This document shows positions 44,471 to 55,165 of a stretch of 64,000 nt of DNA, in pieces (the first letter of the stretch is position 1; each line of letters opens with the position of its first letter). Location: NCBI RefSeq assembly GCF_018294505.1, contig NC_057802.1, forward strand, positions 554,504,712 through 554,568,711. The letters run 5' to 3'. The position numbers and the translations under genes were made by a program. Source of the DNA: Triticum aestivum. Lineage: Eukaryota > Streptophyta > Magnoliopsida > Poales > Poaceae. The notes under the pieces are model-generated. The model searched no databases. It was not told where the DNA came from and saw only the letters and a list, made by a program, of their open reading frames with translations.

Positions 44471-45074
44471 TAAGTACCAATTGGAGGAATCGGCGCTCAC
44501 GCTACCTCGCGTTGGGCCGGCCCCGACGCGAGCAGGTGGAGCTGGCTACGGCACGTAGCTTCAGTGCGACCGCTAAACAAAGTTGCTGCAGCATGCGGTG
44601 TTGACGTTTTACTAAATGTGTTGACCTGTTGACTTGCGTTGACGTCGACTTATTCAGAAAAAAATGACGCATTCAAAAATGATCATAAATTTCAAAAAAG
44701 ATCACGTATTCCAAAATAGTACATGAATTTGAAAAAAAACGGGTGTCTGGGGATTTAAAACATGTTCACTAATTTGTGCGAAAATGTTCACATTTTTTTA
44801 AAAGGTTCAGTAATTATGAGGGAAAAGAAAACAAATTTGAAAAGTTCACGAAATTTGAAGGAAAATGTTCAATACTGTGGTAAAAGTTCATGAAGCTGAG
44901 CAAAAGCAATTCACAAAAGTGGACTACATTAACGAATTTCGTGAACTTTCTCCCCCCTCGCTCGCCACAGAACCTTCTCCCCCCTCTCACCGCCGACGCC
45001 CCTCTTGAACTCTCACCGCCGACCCGTGTCTCTCCTCTCTCCCCCGCCGACAACCATTGCCGAGCGATACCCAG
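44471..45074. other. Decayed repeat sequence
   Basis: From 44650 to 44900 the sequence consists of degenerate attcaaaaatg/cacgaatttgaaaa phrases like those in the repeat-borne region at 19300-19560. It leads directly into the ORF remnant at 45075, so it may be the 5' part of that same element. Confidence 0.35.
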
Positions 45075-45770
45075 GCGATGGTGCGGCGGCCAACGGCTTC
45101 GGCCGGCGCCACCTGCTCGAGGCCGACTACCTGGCGCCGCCGGACATGCGGGTGCCGGACTCGTGGAGGCTGAGCGCCGACGGCGTGCCGGTGCCTTCGG
45201 CACCCACCGGTGCTGATCGGCGTGATGGCGCGCATCCGGTCGTCGCTGCCGGAGCAAGCGCGGAACCAGCCGAGGTACATCCCCGACTGGAACACGCTGT
45301 GGACGGCATACTTCAACCGCCGCCACGAGGAGCAGCTCGCCTCCAACAACGGCGTCGAGCCCCGCGGCCGCCTCAACTCCGAGGGGCGGCGCCAATGGTG
45401 GGGCGTCCCCGGCCGCACCCTCGAACACGCCACGCTTGGAGTACCCGACACCCCCTACATCTCTCACCGCCGTGGAAGCTCCTGGACGCCGCATCGAATG
45501 GAGACGGTGTATTCCTCGTCATCGGGCTCCCTTTCCTCCGAATAGCCGGTGCTCCACCCCGTTAAGCCAGAGCCACAGGAGATGCCGCTCGGGCGGCGCA
45601 CCCGCGGTGGCGCTATCGTCATTAACGAGCCTTCTCCCCCCTCGTCCCGCCTCGTCAGGCCGAAGAAGGAGCCGGGGCTCCTCGTCGTGAAGAAGGAGCG
45701 GGGGCTCCTCACCATGAAGAAGGAGCACAAGGCCATGGCCGCCGATGACGAGACTGTAGGGAAATGTAGC
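45075..45770 (+). pseudogene. Repeat-borne ORF remnant with KKEPGL-type repeats
   Basis: Read in successive frames the region gives NGFGRRHLLEADYLAPPDMR then VPDSWRLSADGVPVP; ARNQPRYIPDWNTLWTAYFN then RRHEEQLA; RRQWWGVPGRTLE; and finally RLVRPKKEPGLLVVKKERGL followed by LTMKKEHKAMAADDE. I recall this W-T-A-Y-F / W-W-x-x-P-G-R-T-L-E arrangement from many repeated Triticeae proteins of unknown function. At least two frameshifts and a stop (45543) break it. The Lys-Glu-Pro-Gly-Leu repeats and acidic end are conserved in kind. I suspect a transposon-encoded accessory protein. Confidence 0.45.
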
Positions 45771-46155
45771 ATGCAATTTAAAAAAAAAATCGTACGCTCA
45801 CGCAAGATCTATCTAGGAGATGCATAGCAACGAGAGGGGGAGAGTGTGTCCATGTACCCTCGTAGACCGAAAGCGAAGCGTTTGACAACGCGGTTGATGT
45901 AGTCGAACTTCTTCTCGTTCTGACCGATCGAGCACCGAACGTACGACACCTCCGAGTTTTGCACACGTTCAACTCGATGACGTCCCTCGAACTCTTGATC
46001 CAGCAAAGTGTCGAGGGAGAGTTCAGTCAGCACGACGACGTGGTGACGGTGATGGTGAAGTGATCCGCGCAGGGCTTCGCCTAAGCACTACAACAATATG
46101 GCCGGAGGAGTAAACTATGGAGGGGGCGCCGCACACGGCTAACAATTGTTGGTGT
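45755..46155 (-). mobile_element. WIS/BARE-type LTR fragment
   Basis: Starting tgtagggaaatgtagcatgc, the segment runs through ctcacgcaagatctatctag, gatgcatagcaacgagaggg and gcagggcttcgcctaagcac to cacacggctaacaattgttg. This is the R/U5 side of a WIS/BARE-like LTR on the minus strand. Copia element B starts at 46156 inside it, and the remainder of this LTR is not found after element B, so a deletion followed. Confidence 0.7.
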
Positions 46156-47894
46156 TGTTGGGGAACGTAGTAATTTCAAAAAAATTCCTACGCACATGCA
46201 AGATCATGGTGATGCATAGCAACGAGAGGGGAGAGTTTTGTCTATGTACCCTCGTAGACCGTAAGCAGAAGCGTTACGACAACGCGGTTGATGTAGTCGT
46301 ACGTCTTCACGATCGACCGATCCCAGCACCGAAGTTACGGCACCTCCGCGGACTGCACACGTTCAGCTCGGTGACGTCCCACGAACTCACGATCCAGTAG
46401 AGCTTCGTGGGAGAGTTCCGTCAGCACGACGGCGTGGTGACGGTGTTGATGAAGTTACCGACGCAGGGCTTCGCCTAAGCACCGCTACGATATGACCGAG
46501 GTGGATTATGGTGGAGGGGGGCACCGCACACGGCTAAGAGAGATCAATGATCAACTTGTGTGTCTTAGGGTCCCCCCTGCCCCCCGTATATAAAGGAGCT
46601 AGGGGGGAGCCGGCCGACCAAGGAGGAGGGCGCGCCAAGGGGGGAGTCCTACTCCCATCGGGAGTAGGACTCCTCCTTTCCTAGTAGGAGTAGGAGAAGG
46701 GAAGGAAGGGAGAGAGGGAGAGAAGGAAAGGGGGGCGCCGCCCCCCTCCTTGTCCAATTAGGACTAGAGGGGGAGGGGGCGCGCGGCTGCCCTGGCCGCC
46801 CCTCCTCTTCTCCCACTAGGGCCCATTAGGCCCAATATACTCCCCGGGTGGTTCCGGTAACCCCCCGGTACTCCGGTATATGCCCGAAACCTCCCGAAAC
46901 ACTTCCGGTGTCCGAACATAGTCATCCAATATATCGATCTTTACGTCTCGACCATTTCGAGACTCCTCGTCATGTCCGTGATCATATCCGGGACTCCGAA
47001 CTACCTTAGGTACATCAAAACACAAAAACTCATAATACCGATCGTCACAGAACTTTAAGCGTGCGGACCCTACGGGTTCGAGAACTATGTAGACATGACC
47101 GAGACACGTCTCCGGTCAATAACCAATAGCACAACCTAGATGCTCATACTGATTCCTACATATTCTACGAAGATCTTTATCGGTCAAACCGCATAACAAC
47201 ATACATTGTTCCCTTTGTCATCGGTATGTTACTTGCCCGAGATTCGATCGTCGGTATCTTAATACCTAGCTCAATCTCGTTACCGGCAAGTCTCTTTACT
47301 CGTTCCATAGTGCATCATCCCGTAACTAACTCATTAGTCACATTGCTTGCAAGGCTTATAGTGATGTGCATTACCGAGAGGGCCCAGAGATACCTTTCCG
47401 ACAATCGGAGTGACAAATCCTATTCTTGATCTATGCCAACTCCACGAACACCATCGGAGACACCTGTAGAGCACCTTTATAATCACCCAGTTACGTTGTG
47501 ATGTTTGGTAGCACACAAATTGTTCCTCCGGTATCCGGGAGTTGCATAATCTCATAGTCATAGGAACATGTATAAGTCATGAAGAAAGCAATAGCAATAT
47601 ACTAAACGATCGAATGCTAAACTAACGGAATGGTTCAAGTCAATCACATCATTCACTAATGATGTGATCCCGTTAATCAAATGACAACTCATGTCTATGG
47701 CTAGAAAACTTAAACATCTTTGATTCAACAAGCTAGTTAAGTAGAGGCATACTAGTGACACTCTGTTTGTTTATGTATCCACACATGTACTAAGTTTCCG
47801 GTTAATACAATTCTAGCATGAATAAGGAACATTTATCATGAAATAAGGAAATAAATAATAACTTTATTATTGCCTCTAGGGCATATTTCCTTCA
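46156..47894 (-). mobile_element. Copia element B: 3' LTR (1739 bp)
   Basis: On the minus strand it starts tgaaggaaatatgccctaga (47894) and ends ctacgttccccaaca (46156). It is the inverted relative of the LTR at 28295-30042. A purine-rich tract adjoins it at 47895, so it is the 3' LTR of a minus-strand element. The TATA region is at 46586-46597. Confidence 0.85.
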
Positions 47895-47906
47895 GTCTCC
47901 CACTTG
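47895..47906 (-). promoter_or_regulatory. Polypurine tract of Copia element B
   Basis: On the minus strand the bases directly before the 3' LTR are aagtgggagac, the plus-strand priming site used by Copia elements of this group. Confidence 0.6.
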
Positions 47907-48578
47907 CACTAGAGTCAATAATCTAGTTCACATCGCCATGTGATTTAACACCAATAATTCACATCACCTTGTGATTAACACCCATAGTTCACCTCGCCGT
48001 GTGACCAAAACTCAAAGGGTTTACTAGAGTCAGTAATCTTAGTTCACATCGCCATGTGATTAACACCCAAAGAGTACTAAGGTGTGATCATGTTTTGCTT
48101 GTGAGAGAATTTTAGTCAACGGGTCTGCCATATTCAGATCCGTATGTATTTTGCAAATTTCTATGTCAACAATGCTCTGCACGGAGCTACTCTAGCTAAT
48201 TCTCCCACTTTCAATATGTATACAGATTGAGACTTAGAGTCATCTGGATCAGTGTCAAAACATGTATCGACGTAACCCTTTACGACGAAACTTTTGTCAC
48301 CTCCATAATCGAGAAACATATCCTTATTCCACTAAGGATAATTTTGACCGCTGTCCAGTGATCTACTCCTAGATCACTATTGTACTCCCTTGCCAAACTC
48401 AGTGTAGGGTATACAATAGATCTGGTACACAGCATGGCATACTTTATAGAACCTATGGATGAGGCATAGGTTCATTCTCTTTCTATCTCCTGCCGTGGTC
48501 GGGCTTTGAGTCTTACTCAATTTCACACCTTGCAGCACAAGCAAGAACTCTTTCTTTGACTGTTCCATTTTGAACTAC
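47907..48578 (-). pseudogene. Copia element B: RNase H region, degraded
   Basis: On the minus strand, KMEQSKKEFLLVLQGVKLSK (48568 onward) corresponds to the start of the region after the Copia RT. Further on, pieces reading DHWTAVKIIL and KGYVDTCFDTDPDDSK appear in different frames. Stops and frameshifts are frequent. The nested CACTA element at 48579 separates this part from the RT. Confidence 0.65.
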
Positions 48579-49804
48579 CACTACAGGAATCAGCTAATTT
48601 GCCGCCAGCCAAGGTGGACGGCAAAGGCACGGACGGCAAAAGGCACCAGCAAAGAAAGGATCGGTAAAGAGCTTCTTTGCCGTCTGCTTTCTGAAGCGGA
48701 CGGCAAAGGGGCCTTTGCCATCAGCGGCTGACGGCAAAGAAAGCCGACGGCAATAAATTCACTGTTAGTCCGTTGGGTGGCAAACGGCAGTATTTGCCGT
48801 CCGCGGCTGACGGCAAATAGCATCAGGCTTTGCCGTCCGCCTAAAGACGTCAGTTGGACGTCACTACCCAGCAAGTCTTTGCCGTCCACCGCAGTAGCCA
48901 AAGGCTTTGCCGTCCGCCACTGTAGGCAAACTGACCAAATGGGTCAGCTCCCAGGAAGTACAGTTGGCTGCCACGTGGCTTCTTTGCCGTCTGTCGCGGA
49001 CGCCAAAGAGCCCATTGCCGTCGGTGGCTGACGGCAAAGAGCCTGCATTGGCTCTTTTTTTTCTTTTTTTTTTAAATCCAACAATTTTCACAGCAAATAT
49101 ATATGACATATATAGATATATTTCACAGGGTTATTTCACAGCAAACATATGACATATCCAGCACATAAGTTTCATCGTACATACATATATAGTTCCATCC
49201 ATTCATACATAGCAAGTTGCACATTCACATTGTTCCATCATAGCAAGCTAAGAATACTAGAAGAGAATGAAAGAAAAAACAAGCACTCCATCATAGCAAG
49301 CTAGCTTCCCGTGAAGTGAATGAGATCTGCAAAATGGCAAATAAGAAAGTTAGGAAAAAGGTGACTAGAAGAAGAAGTATATGTCATTTATGAGCTAACT
49401 CAGGTGAAATGGACCATTTATGAGCTAACTTAGGTGAAATGGATCGTTTATGAGCTAACTAAGGTCAAATGGATCGTTTATGAGCTAACTAAGGTGAAAT
49501 GGATCATTTTAGAGCTAACCTAGGTGAAATGGATCGTTTATGAGCTAACTTAGGTGAAATGGATCATTTATGAGCTAAGTTAGGTGAAATGGATCGTTTA
49601 TGAGCCAACTTAGGTGAAATGGATCGTTTATGAGCTAACTAAGGTGAAATGGATCATTTTAGAGCTGATGGCAAACACCGTTCTTTGCCATCAGCCAGTT
49701 CATTGCCGTCCGTTTTCTGTAAGCGGACGGCAAAGACCTTCTTTGCAGTCAGCCAACGGACGGCAAAGACTTGGCTGACGGCAAATTTGCTAATTCCAGT
49801 AGTG
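48579..49804. mobile_element. CACTA element, 1226 bp, nested in Copia element B
   Basis: The element begins cactacaggaatcagctaat and ends tgctaattccagtagtg, with a perfect 3-bp target duplication tac (48576-48578 and 49805-49807). Subterminal tttgccgtc/gacggcaaa motifs occur in both orientations at each end (48600-49040 and 49680-49790). It has no transposase ORF. Removing it rejoins the Copia reading frame region. Confidence 0.88.
49386..49655 (+). repeat. 30-bp minisatellite, nine units
   Basis: Nine consecutive units of exactly 30 bases with the core tatgagctaacttaggtgaa (next bases atggatc) lie inside the CACTA element, followed by a partial unit to about 49666. Variation is limited to a few positions (c/t/a in the middle, gttt/attt at the start). 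Confidence 0.95.
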
Positions 49805-51023
49805 TACTTCAAAATCTCTTCAAGGTATGTACTCATTGAAAAAATTTATCAAGCGTCTTGATCTATGTCTATAGATCTTGATGCTCAATATGTAAGCAGC
49901 TTCACCGAGGTCTTTCTTTGAAAAACTCCTTTCAAATACTCTTTTATGCTTTCCAGAAATTTCTATTATTTCCGATCAATAATATGTCATTCACATATAC
50001 TTATCAGAAATGCTGTAGTGCTCCCACTCACTTTCTTCTAAATACAGGCTTCACCGCAAGTCTGTATAAAACTATATGCTTTGATCAACTCATCAAAGTG
50101 TATATTCCAACTCCGAGATGCTTGCACCAGTCCATAGATGGATCGCTGGAGCTTGCACATTTTGTTAGTACCTTTAGGATCGACAAAACCTTCTGGTTGC
50201 ATCATATACAACTCTTCTTTAAGAAATCCATTATGGAATGTAGTTTTTGACATCCATTTGCCAGATTTCATAAAATGTGGCAATTTTCTAACATGATTCG
50301 GACAGACTTAAGCATCGCTACGAGTGAGAAAATCTCATCGTAGTCAACACCTTGAACTTTGTCAAAACCTTTCTCAACAAGTCTAGCTTTGTAGATAGTA
50401 ACACTACTATCAGCGTCCGTCTTCCTCTTGAAGATCCATTTATTTTCTATGGCTTGCTGATCATCGGGCAAGTCAACCAAAGTCCACACTTTGTTCTCAT
50501 ACATGGATCCCATCTCAGATTTCATGGCCTCAAGCCATTTCGTGGAATGTGGGCTCATCATCGCTTCCTCATAGTTCATAGATTCGCCATGGTCAAGTAA
50601 CATGACTTCCAGAATAGGATTACCGTACCACTCTGGTGCGGATCTTACTCTGGTTGACCTACGAGGTTCGGTAGTAACTTGATCTGAAGTTTCATGATCA
50701 ATATCATTAGCTTCCTCACTAATTGGTGTAGGTGTCACAGGAACCGGTTTCTGTGATGAACTAGTTTCCAATAAGGGAGCAGGTACAGTTACCTCATTAA
50801 GTTCTACTTTCCTCCCACTCACTTCTTTCGAGAGAAACTCCTTCTCTAGAAAGGATCCATTCTTAGCAACGAATGTTTTGCCGTCGGATTTGTGATAGAA
50901 GGTGTACCCAACAGTTTCCTTTGGGTATCCTATGAAGACACATTTCTCCGATTTGGGTTCGAGCTTATCAGGTTGAAGCTTTTTCACATAAGCATCGCAG
51001 CCCCAAACTTTAAGAAACGACAA
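49805..51023 (-). pseudogene. Copia element B: reverse transcriptase region
   Basis: Reading the minus strand, the frame from 51023 covers the end of the integrase/linker (SFLKVWGCDAYVKKLQPDKL, then the FIGYPK motif) and enters RT with KVWTLVDLPDDQQAIENKWI. After a frameshift near 50280 it continues KTTFHNGFLKEELYMMQPEG then VCKLQRSIYGL-type sequence. The catalytic motif near 49985 reads YVNDILLIGN, where Copia RTs have YVDD, so the first catalytic Asp is lost. With the frameshift this makes the RT inactive. Confidence 0.85.
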
Positions 51024-51084
51024 CTTTGGTTTCTTGCCAAACCATAGTTCATAAGGCGTCGTCTCAACGGATTTAGATGGTGCC

Positions 51085-52029
51085 CTATTTAACGTGAATG
51101 CAGCTGTCTCTAGAGCATAACCCCAAAACGAGCGGTAAATCAGTAAGAGACATCATAGATCGCACCATATCTAGTAAAGTACGATTACGACATTCGGACA
51201 CACCATTACGCTGTGGTGTTCCGGGTGGCGTGAGTTGCGAAACTATTCCGCATTGTTTCAAATGAAGACCAAACTCGTAACTCAAATATTCTCCTCCATG
51301 ATCAGATCGTAGAAACTTTATTTTCTTGTTACGATGATTTTCCACTTCACTCTGAAACTCTTTGAACTTTTCAAATGTTTCAGACTTATGTTTCATTAAG
51401 TAGATATACCCATATCTGCTTAAATCATCTGTGAAGGTGAGAAAATAACGATACCCGCCGCGAGCTTCAATATTCATCGGACCACATACATCAGTATGTA
51501 TGATTTCCAACAAATCTGTTGCTCGCTCCATTGTTCCGGAGAACGGCGTTTTAGTCATCTTGCCCATGAGGCATGGTTTGCAAGTACCAAGTGATTCATA
51601 ATCAAGTGATTCCAAAAGTCCATCAGTATGGAGTTTCTTCATGCGCTTTACACCAATATGACCCAAACGGCAGTGCCACAAATAAGTTGCACTATCATTA
51701 TCAACTCTACATTTTTTGGCTTCAACATTATGAATATGTGTATCACTACTATCGAGATTCAACAAAAATAGACCACTCTTCAAAGGTGCATGACCATAAA
51801 AGATATTACTCATATAAATAGAACAACCATTATTCTCAGATTTAAATGAATAACCGTTTCGCATCAAACAAGATCCAGATATAATGTTCATGCTCAACGT
51901 TGGCACCAAATAATAATTATTCAGGTCTAAAACTAATCCCGAAGGTAGATGTAGAGGTAGCGTGCCGACGGCGATCACATCGACTTTGGAACCATTTCCC
52001 ACGCGCATCGTCACCTTGTCCTTAACCAA
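51085..52029 (-). pseudogene. Copia element B: GAG-pre-integrase and integrase
   Basis: This 314-codon open stretch contains the zinc-binding H-H-C-C motif (LWHCRLGHIGVKRMKKL...GTCKPCLMGK). The core carries the D-D-E residues: Asp in TDVCGPM, Asp in LRSDHGGEY, and Glu in GVSECRNRTLLDMVRSM. The catalytic residues are present, but the frame ends early at 51085 (SCIHVK), upstream of the FIGYPK linker. The neighbouring gag and RT are also broken, so no complete polyprotein is made. Confidence 0.88.
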
Positions 52030-52032
52030 TCT

Positions 52033-52956
52033 TCACTCAATCCGTAGTCCCTGTTTCGAGTTGCAAATATTAGCAACAGAACCAGTATCAAATACCCAGG
52101 TGCTACTACGAGCTTTAGTAAGGTACACATCAATAACATGTATATCACATATACCTTTGTTCACCTTGCCATCCTTCTTATCTGCCAAATATGGGGCAGT
52201 TCCGCTTCCAGTGACCAGTCTGTTTGTAGTAGAAGCACTTAGTCTCAGGCTTAGGTGCAGACTTTGGGCTTCTTCACTTGAGCAGCAACTTGCTTGCCGT
52301 TCTTCTTGAAGTTCCCCTTCTTTCCTTTGCCCTTTTCTTGAAACTAGTGGTCTTGTCAACCATCAACACTTGATGCTTTTCTTGATTTCTACCTTCGTCG
52401 ATTTCAGCATCACGAAGAGCTTGAGAATCGTTTCCGTTATCCCTTGCATATAATAGTTCATCACGAAGTTCTAGTAACTTGGTGATAGTGACTAGAGAAC
52501 TCTGTCAATCACTATCTTATCTGGAAGATTAACTCCCACTTGATTCAAGTGATTGTAGTACTCAGACATTCTGAGCACATGCTCACTAGCTGGGCAATTC
52601 TCCTTCATCTTGTAGGCAAAGTGCTTGTCAAAGGTCTCATACCTTTCGACATGGGCATGAGTCTGAAATACTAATTTCAACTCTTGGAACATCTCATATG
52701 CTCCGTGGCGTTCAAAACGTCTTTGAAGCCCCGATTCTAAGCCGTAAAGCATGGTGCACTAAACTATCAAGTAGTCATCATATCGAGCTTGCCAAAGGTT
52801 CATAACGTCTGCATCTGCTCCTGCAATTGGTCTGTCACCTAGCGGTGCATCAAGGACATAATTCTTCTGTGCAGCAATGAGGATAATCCTCATATCACGG
52901 ATCCAATCCGCATCATTGCTACTAACATCTTTCAACTTAGTTTTCTCTAGGAACAT
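52033..52956 (-). pseudogene. Copia element B: gag and protease region
   Basis: On the minus strand gag starts near 52956 (MFLEKTKLKDVSSNDADWIR) and continues after a small break at 52755 as MLYGLESGLQRRFERHGAYE, the UBN2-type gag of Copia. The zinc knuckle near 52240 reads CFYYKQTGHWKRNC, so the second Cys of C-x2-C is Tyr. The protease region keeps STWVFDTGSVANIC, with the D-T-G active site (usual D-S/T-G). Several frame breaks are present. Confidence 0.8.
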
Positions 52957-53490
52957 ATCAAAAATAAAACAGGGGAGCTAAACGCGAGCTATTGATGTAC
53001 AACATAGATATGATAATACTACCAGGACTAAGTTCATGATAAATTAAAGTTCAATTAATCATATTACTTAAGAACTCCCACTTAGATGGACTTCTCTCTT
53101 ATCATCTAAGTGATCACGTGATCCAAATCAACTAAACCATAACCGATCATCACGTGAAATGGAGTAGTTTTCAATGGTGAACATCACTATGTTGATCATA
53201 TCTACTATATGATTCACGTTCGACCTTTCGGTCTCAGTGTTCCGAGGCCATATCTGCATATGCTAGGCTCGTCAAGTTTGACCCGAGTATTTCTGCGTGT
53301 GCAAAACTGGCTTGCACCCGTTTCATGTGAACGTAGAGCTTATCACACCCAATCATCACGTGGTGTCTCGGCACGACGAACTTTGGCAACGGTGCATACT
53401 CAGGGACAACACTTGTACCTTGAAATTTAGTGAGAGATCATCTTATAATGCTACCGTTAATCAAAGCAGAATAAGATGCATAAAGGGGAC
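52957..53490 (-). mobile_element. Copia element B: leader, truncated
   Basis: The sequence aligns in reverse with the leader of element A (30830-31046), through catcacgtggtgtctcggca and ggtgcatactcagggacaac. It ends at about 53490 without reaching a primer-binding site or 5' LTR. Element B therefore lost its 5' end. Confidence 0.7.
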
Positions 53491-54423
53491 ATGGAGTAAC
53501 TGAGCGCGAGCTCAAATGCTATCGATATCCAGGACGTTCGATAGTGCATATGGATCTGGGCCAGTTCTTTATACGCACGGTGGCGGCCTGCTGGAAAATG
53601 CGAACTGTAGCGAAATACATAGGCGACAGCGGTGGTGACCCGTTGGTGTGGTCAGATTTTAACGCGCAGGTGGACATCTGTCCGCCGTCGGCGAGGTGAG
53701 CCGTGGATTGGAATCGACGTATCCGTCTGATCCGTGGCACAAGAAGTTCACTTCCCGTTCGGTGCGTGTAGGTAGGAATTGAATGCAGGGTCCAGTGTCT
53801 TCTCCACCTAGGGCGTGCTCATCTGGGAGCTGGCTACCGCGGCATGGAGAGATGAAGCACCGGCGGCGAGCCACCATGGAGTTCCTGATGCAGCCAATCG
53901 GAAGGTACGTAGATCCTTGCTTGTTTGGCATTTTTTTCTCAAATCTTAGGCGCTGGGCTTTGGTGATTTAGAGAATTTGGTTTGGGCTTTGAATCAGATC
54001 CAGTCTGCTAGAGGAAGTAGGGGAGAGTTTGGTGGAGTAGTAGGTGATGGAGCAGCGGCGGGTAGTGGCTAGCGCTGATGCGCAGACTATGGCGGCCAAG
54101 GAACCGGCGGTGCACAGGAGGGAGAGCTCACTTCCAACGTCAGAGCTGTCAACGGGGAGGTTGAATCCTCGGGCGCCCGGATGGAACAATAGGTTAGTAC
54201 TGAAATTATTGTCCCAGTGAGCTATGCAGGGATTTACAGAAACTTGGCGTGACTGGATACATCGTAGAATTAGGACAACTAGGGTAGAATCCTGCTTACT
54301 TAGTTCGGGCACTTACTGTCAGAAATTGGATGCTTTTTGCAGGCCGAGGATAGGTGCTAGCAGAACCCCTTGCCAAATCGGATCAGTCCATTTGAGAAGG
54401 CTGTCAGGTGTTATGCTGACAAC
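53491..54423. other. GC-moderate sequence upstream of the FAR1-like remnant
   Basis: No gene is supported. Part of it (54020-54200) reads like a plant gene leader or first exon with an in-frame ATG at 54048, and may belong to the MULE remnant that follows. Confidence 0.3.
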
Positions 54424-55165
54424 CTAGCTGAAAATGTCATCACACCAGTTCTTGGGACTGGTTTTGACTCTTTGGGCGACGCGTACGACTTCTAAAATCT
54501 GTACTCTTGTGAGAAGGGCTTTGCAATCCGACTTGTAAAATCTGTACTCTTGTGAGAAGGGCTTTGCAATCCGATATGGGAAGAGCCAGCTTAATGTGGA
54601 GAGGATGAAATTCATGAAGGTAATGGTGTGTGGCTGTTCGGTGAGTACAAAATTTTCTTCAGATAGTGCCTGTAAATCCAGTTAAGTTCCTGGGAGTTGT
54701 ATTTTTCATTACTGAGAGTAATCTGGAAACATGTTGTAGGGTAAAGCTGGTGTTGAGAAAACGAGGTCTTGTTGATGTGAGTGCCCTGCTCTGATAAGGA
54801 TACTACGATCAGAGAACAATGGCTGATATATTGCAGAGCATAGAGTCACAACCATTCGCTTTCGCCTAATTTTGGTGAGACAATCCATTGGCCAACGCAC
54901 AAGCACATAGACGTGTGCAGCGGAGATATTGTGAAGTAGTTGAGGCAGAACAATGTGAACCTCGCTAAGGTATACAGTCTCATAGGAAGCATCTTTGGGT
55001 CAATGGAAAATGTTCCGTTCACAAAGAGGTCTTTGCGTAAACTATGTGGGAAGATAAATAGGAGGTGCTGAACCATATGCTGAAGGAAAATGAATTTGAG
55101 AGAGGGTGGGAAATGTTGCTGGAATAAGAAATCATGCGGCATGCATTCTAACATTGTTCTATTTT
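54424..55165 (+). pseudogene. FAR1/MULE-type transposase remnant, copy 1
   Basis: The frame starts ENVITPVLGTGFDSLGDAYD then F, stop, NLYSCEKGFAIR, the FAR1-type DNA-binding region. A 43-bp tandem duplication then shifts the frame. Further on come CRVKLVLRKR, NG-stop-YIAEHRV (TGG to TGA), and HWPTHKHIDVCSGDIVK, stop. The segment NNVNLAKVYSLIGSIFGSME continues into NVPFTKRSLRKLCGKINR. It then jumps to MLKENEFERGWEMLLE, a part that normally lies beyond the catalytic core. So the transposase core is deleted. FAR1-related proteins derive from MULE transposases; the many stops mark this as a transposon relic and not a host FRS gene. Confidence 0.65.
54488..54573 (+). repeat. 43-bp tandem duplication inside the FAR1-like remnant
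   Basis: Two adjacent 43-base units (54488-54530 and 54531-54573) differ at one base (acttcta against acttgta). As 43 is not a multiple of three, the duplication shifts the transposase frame. Confidence 0.95.
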
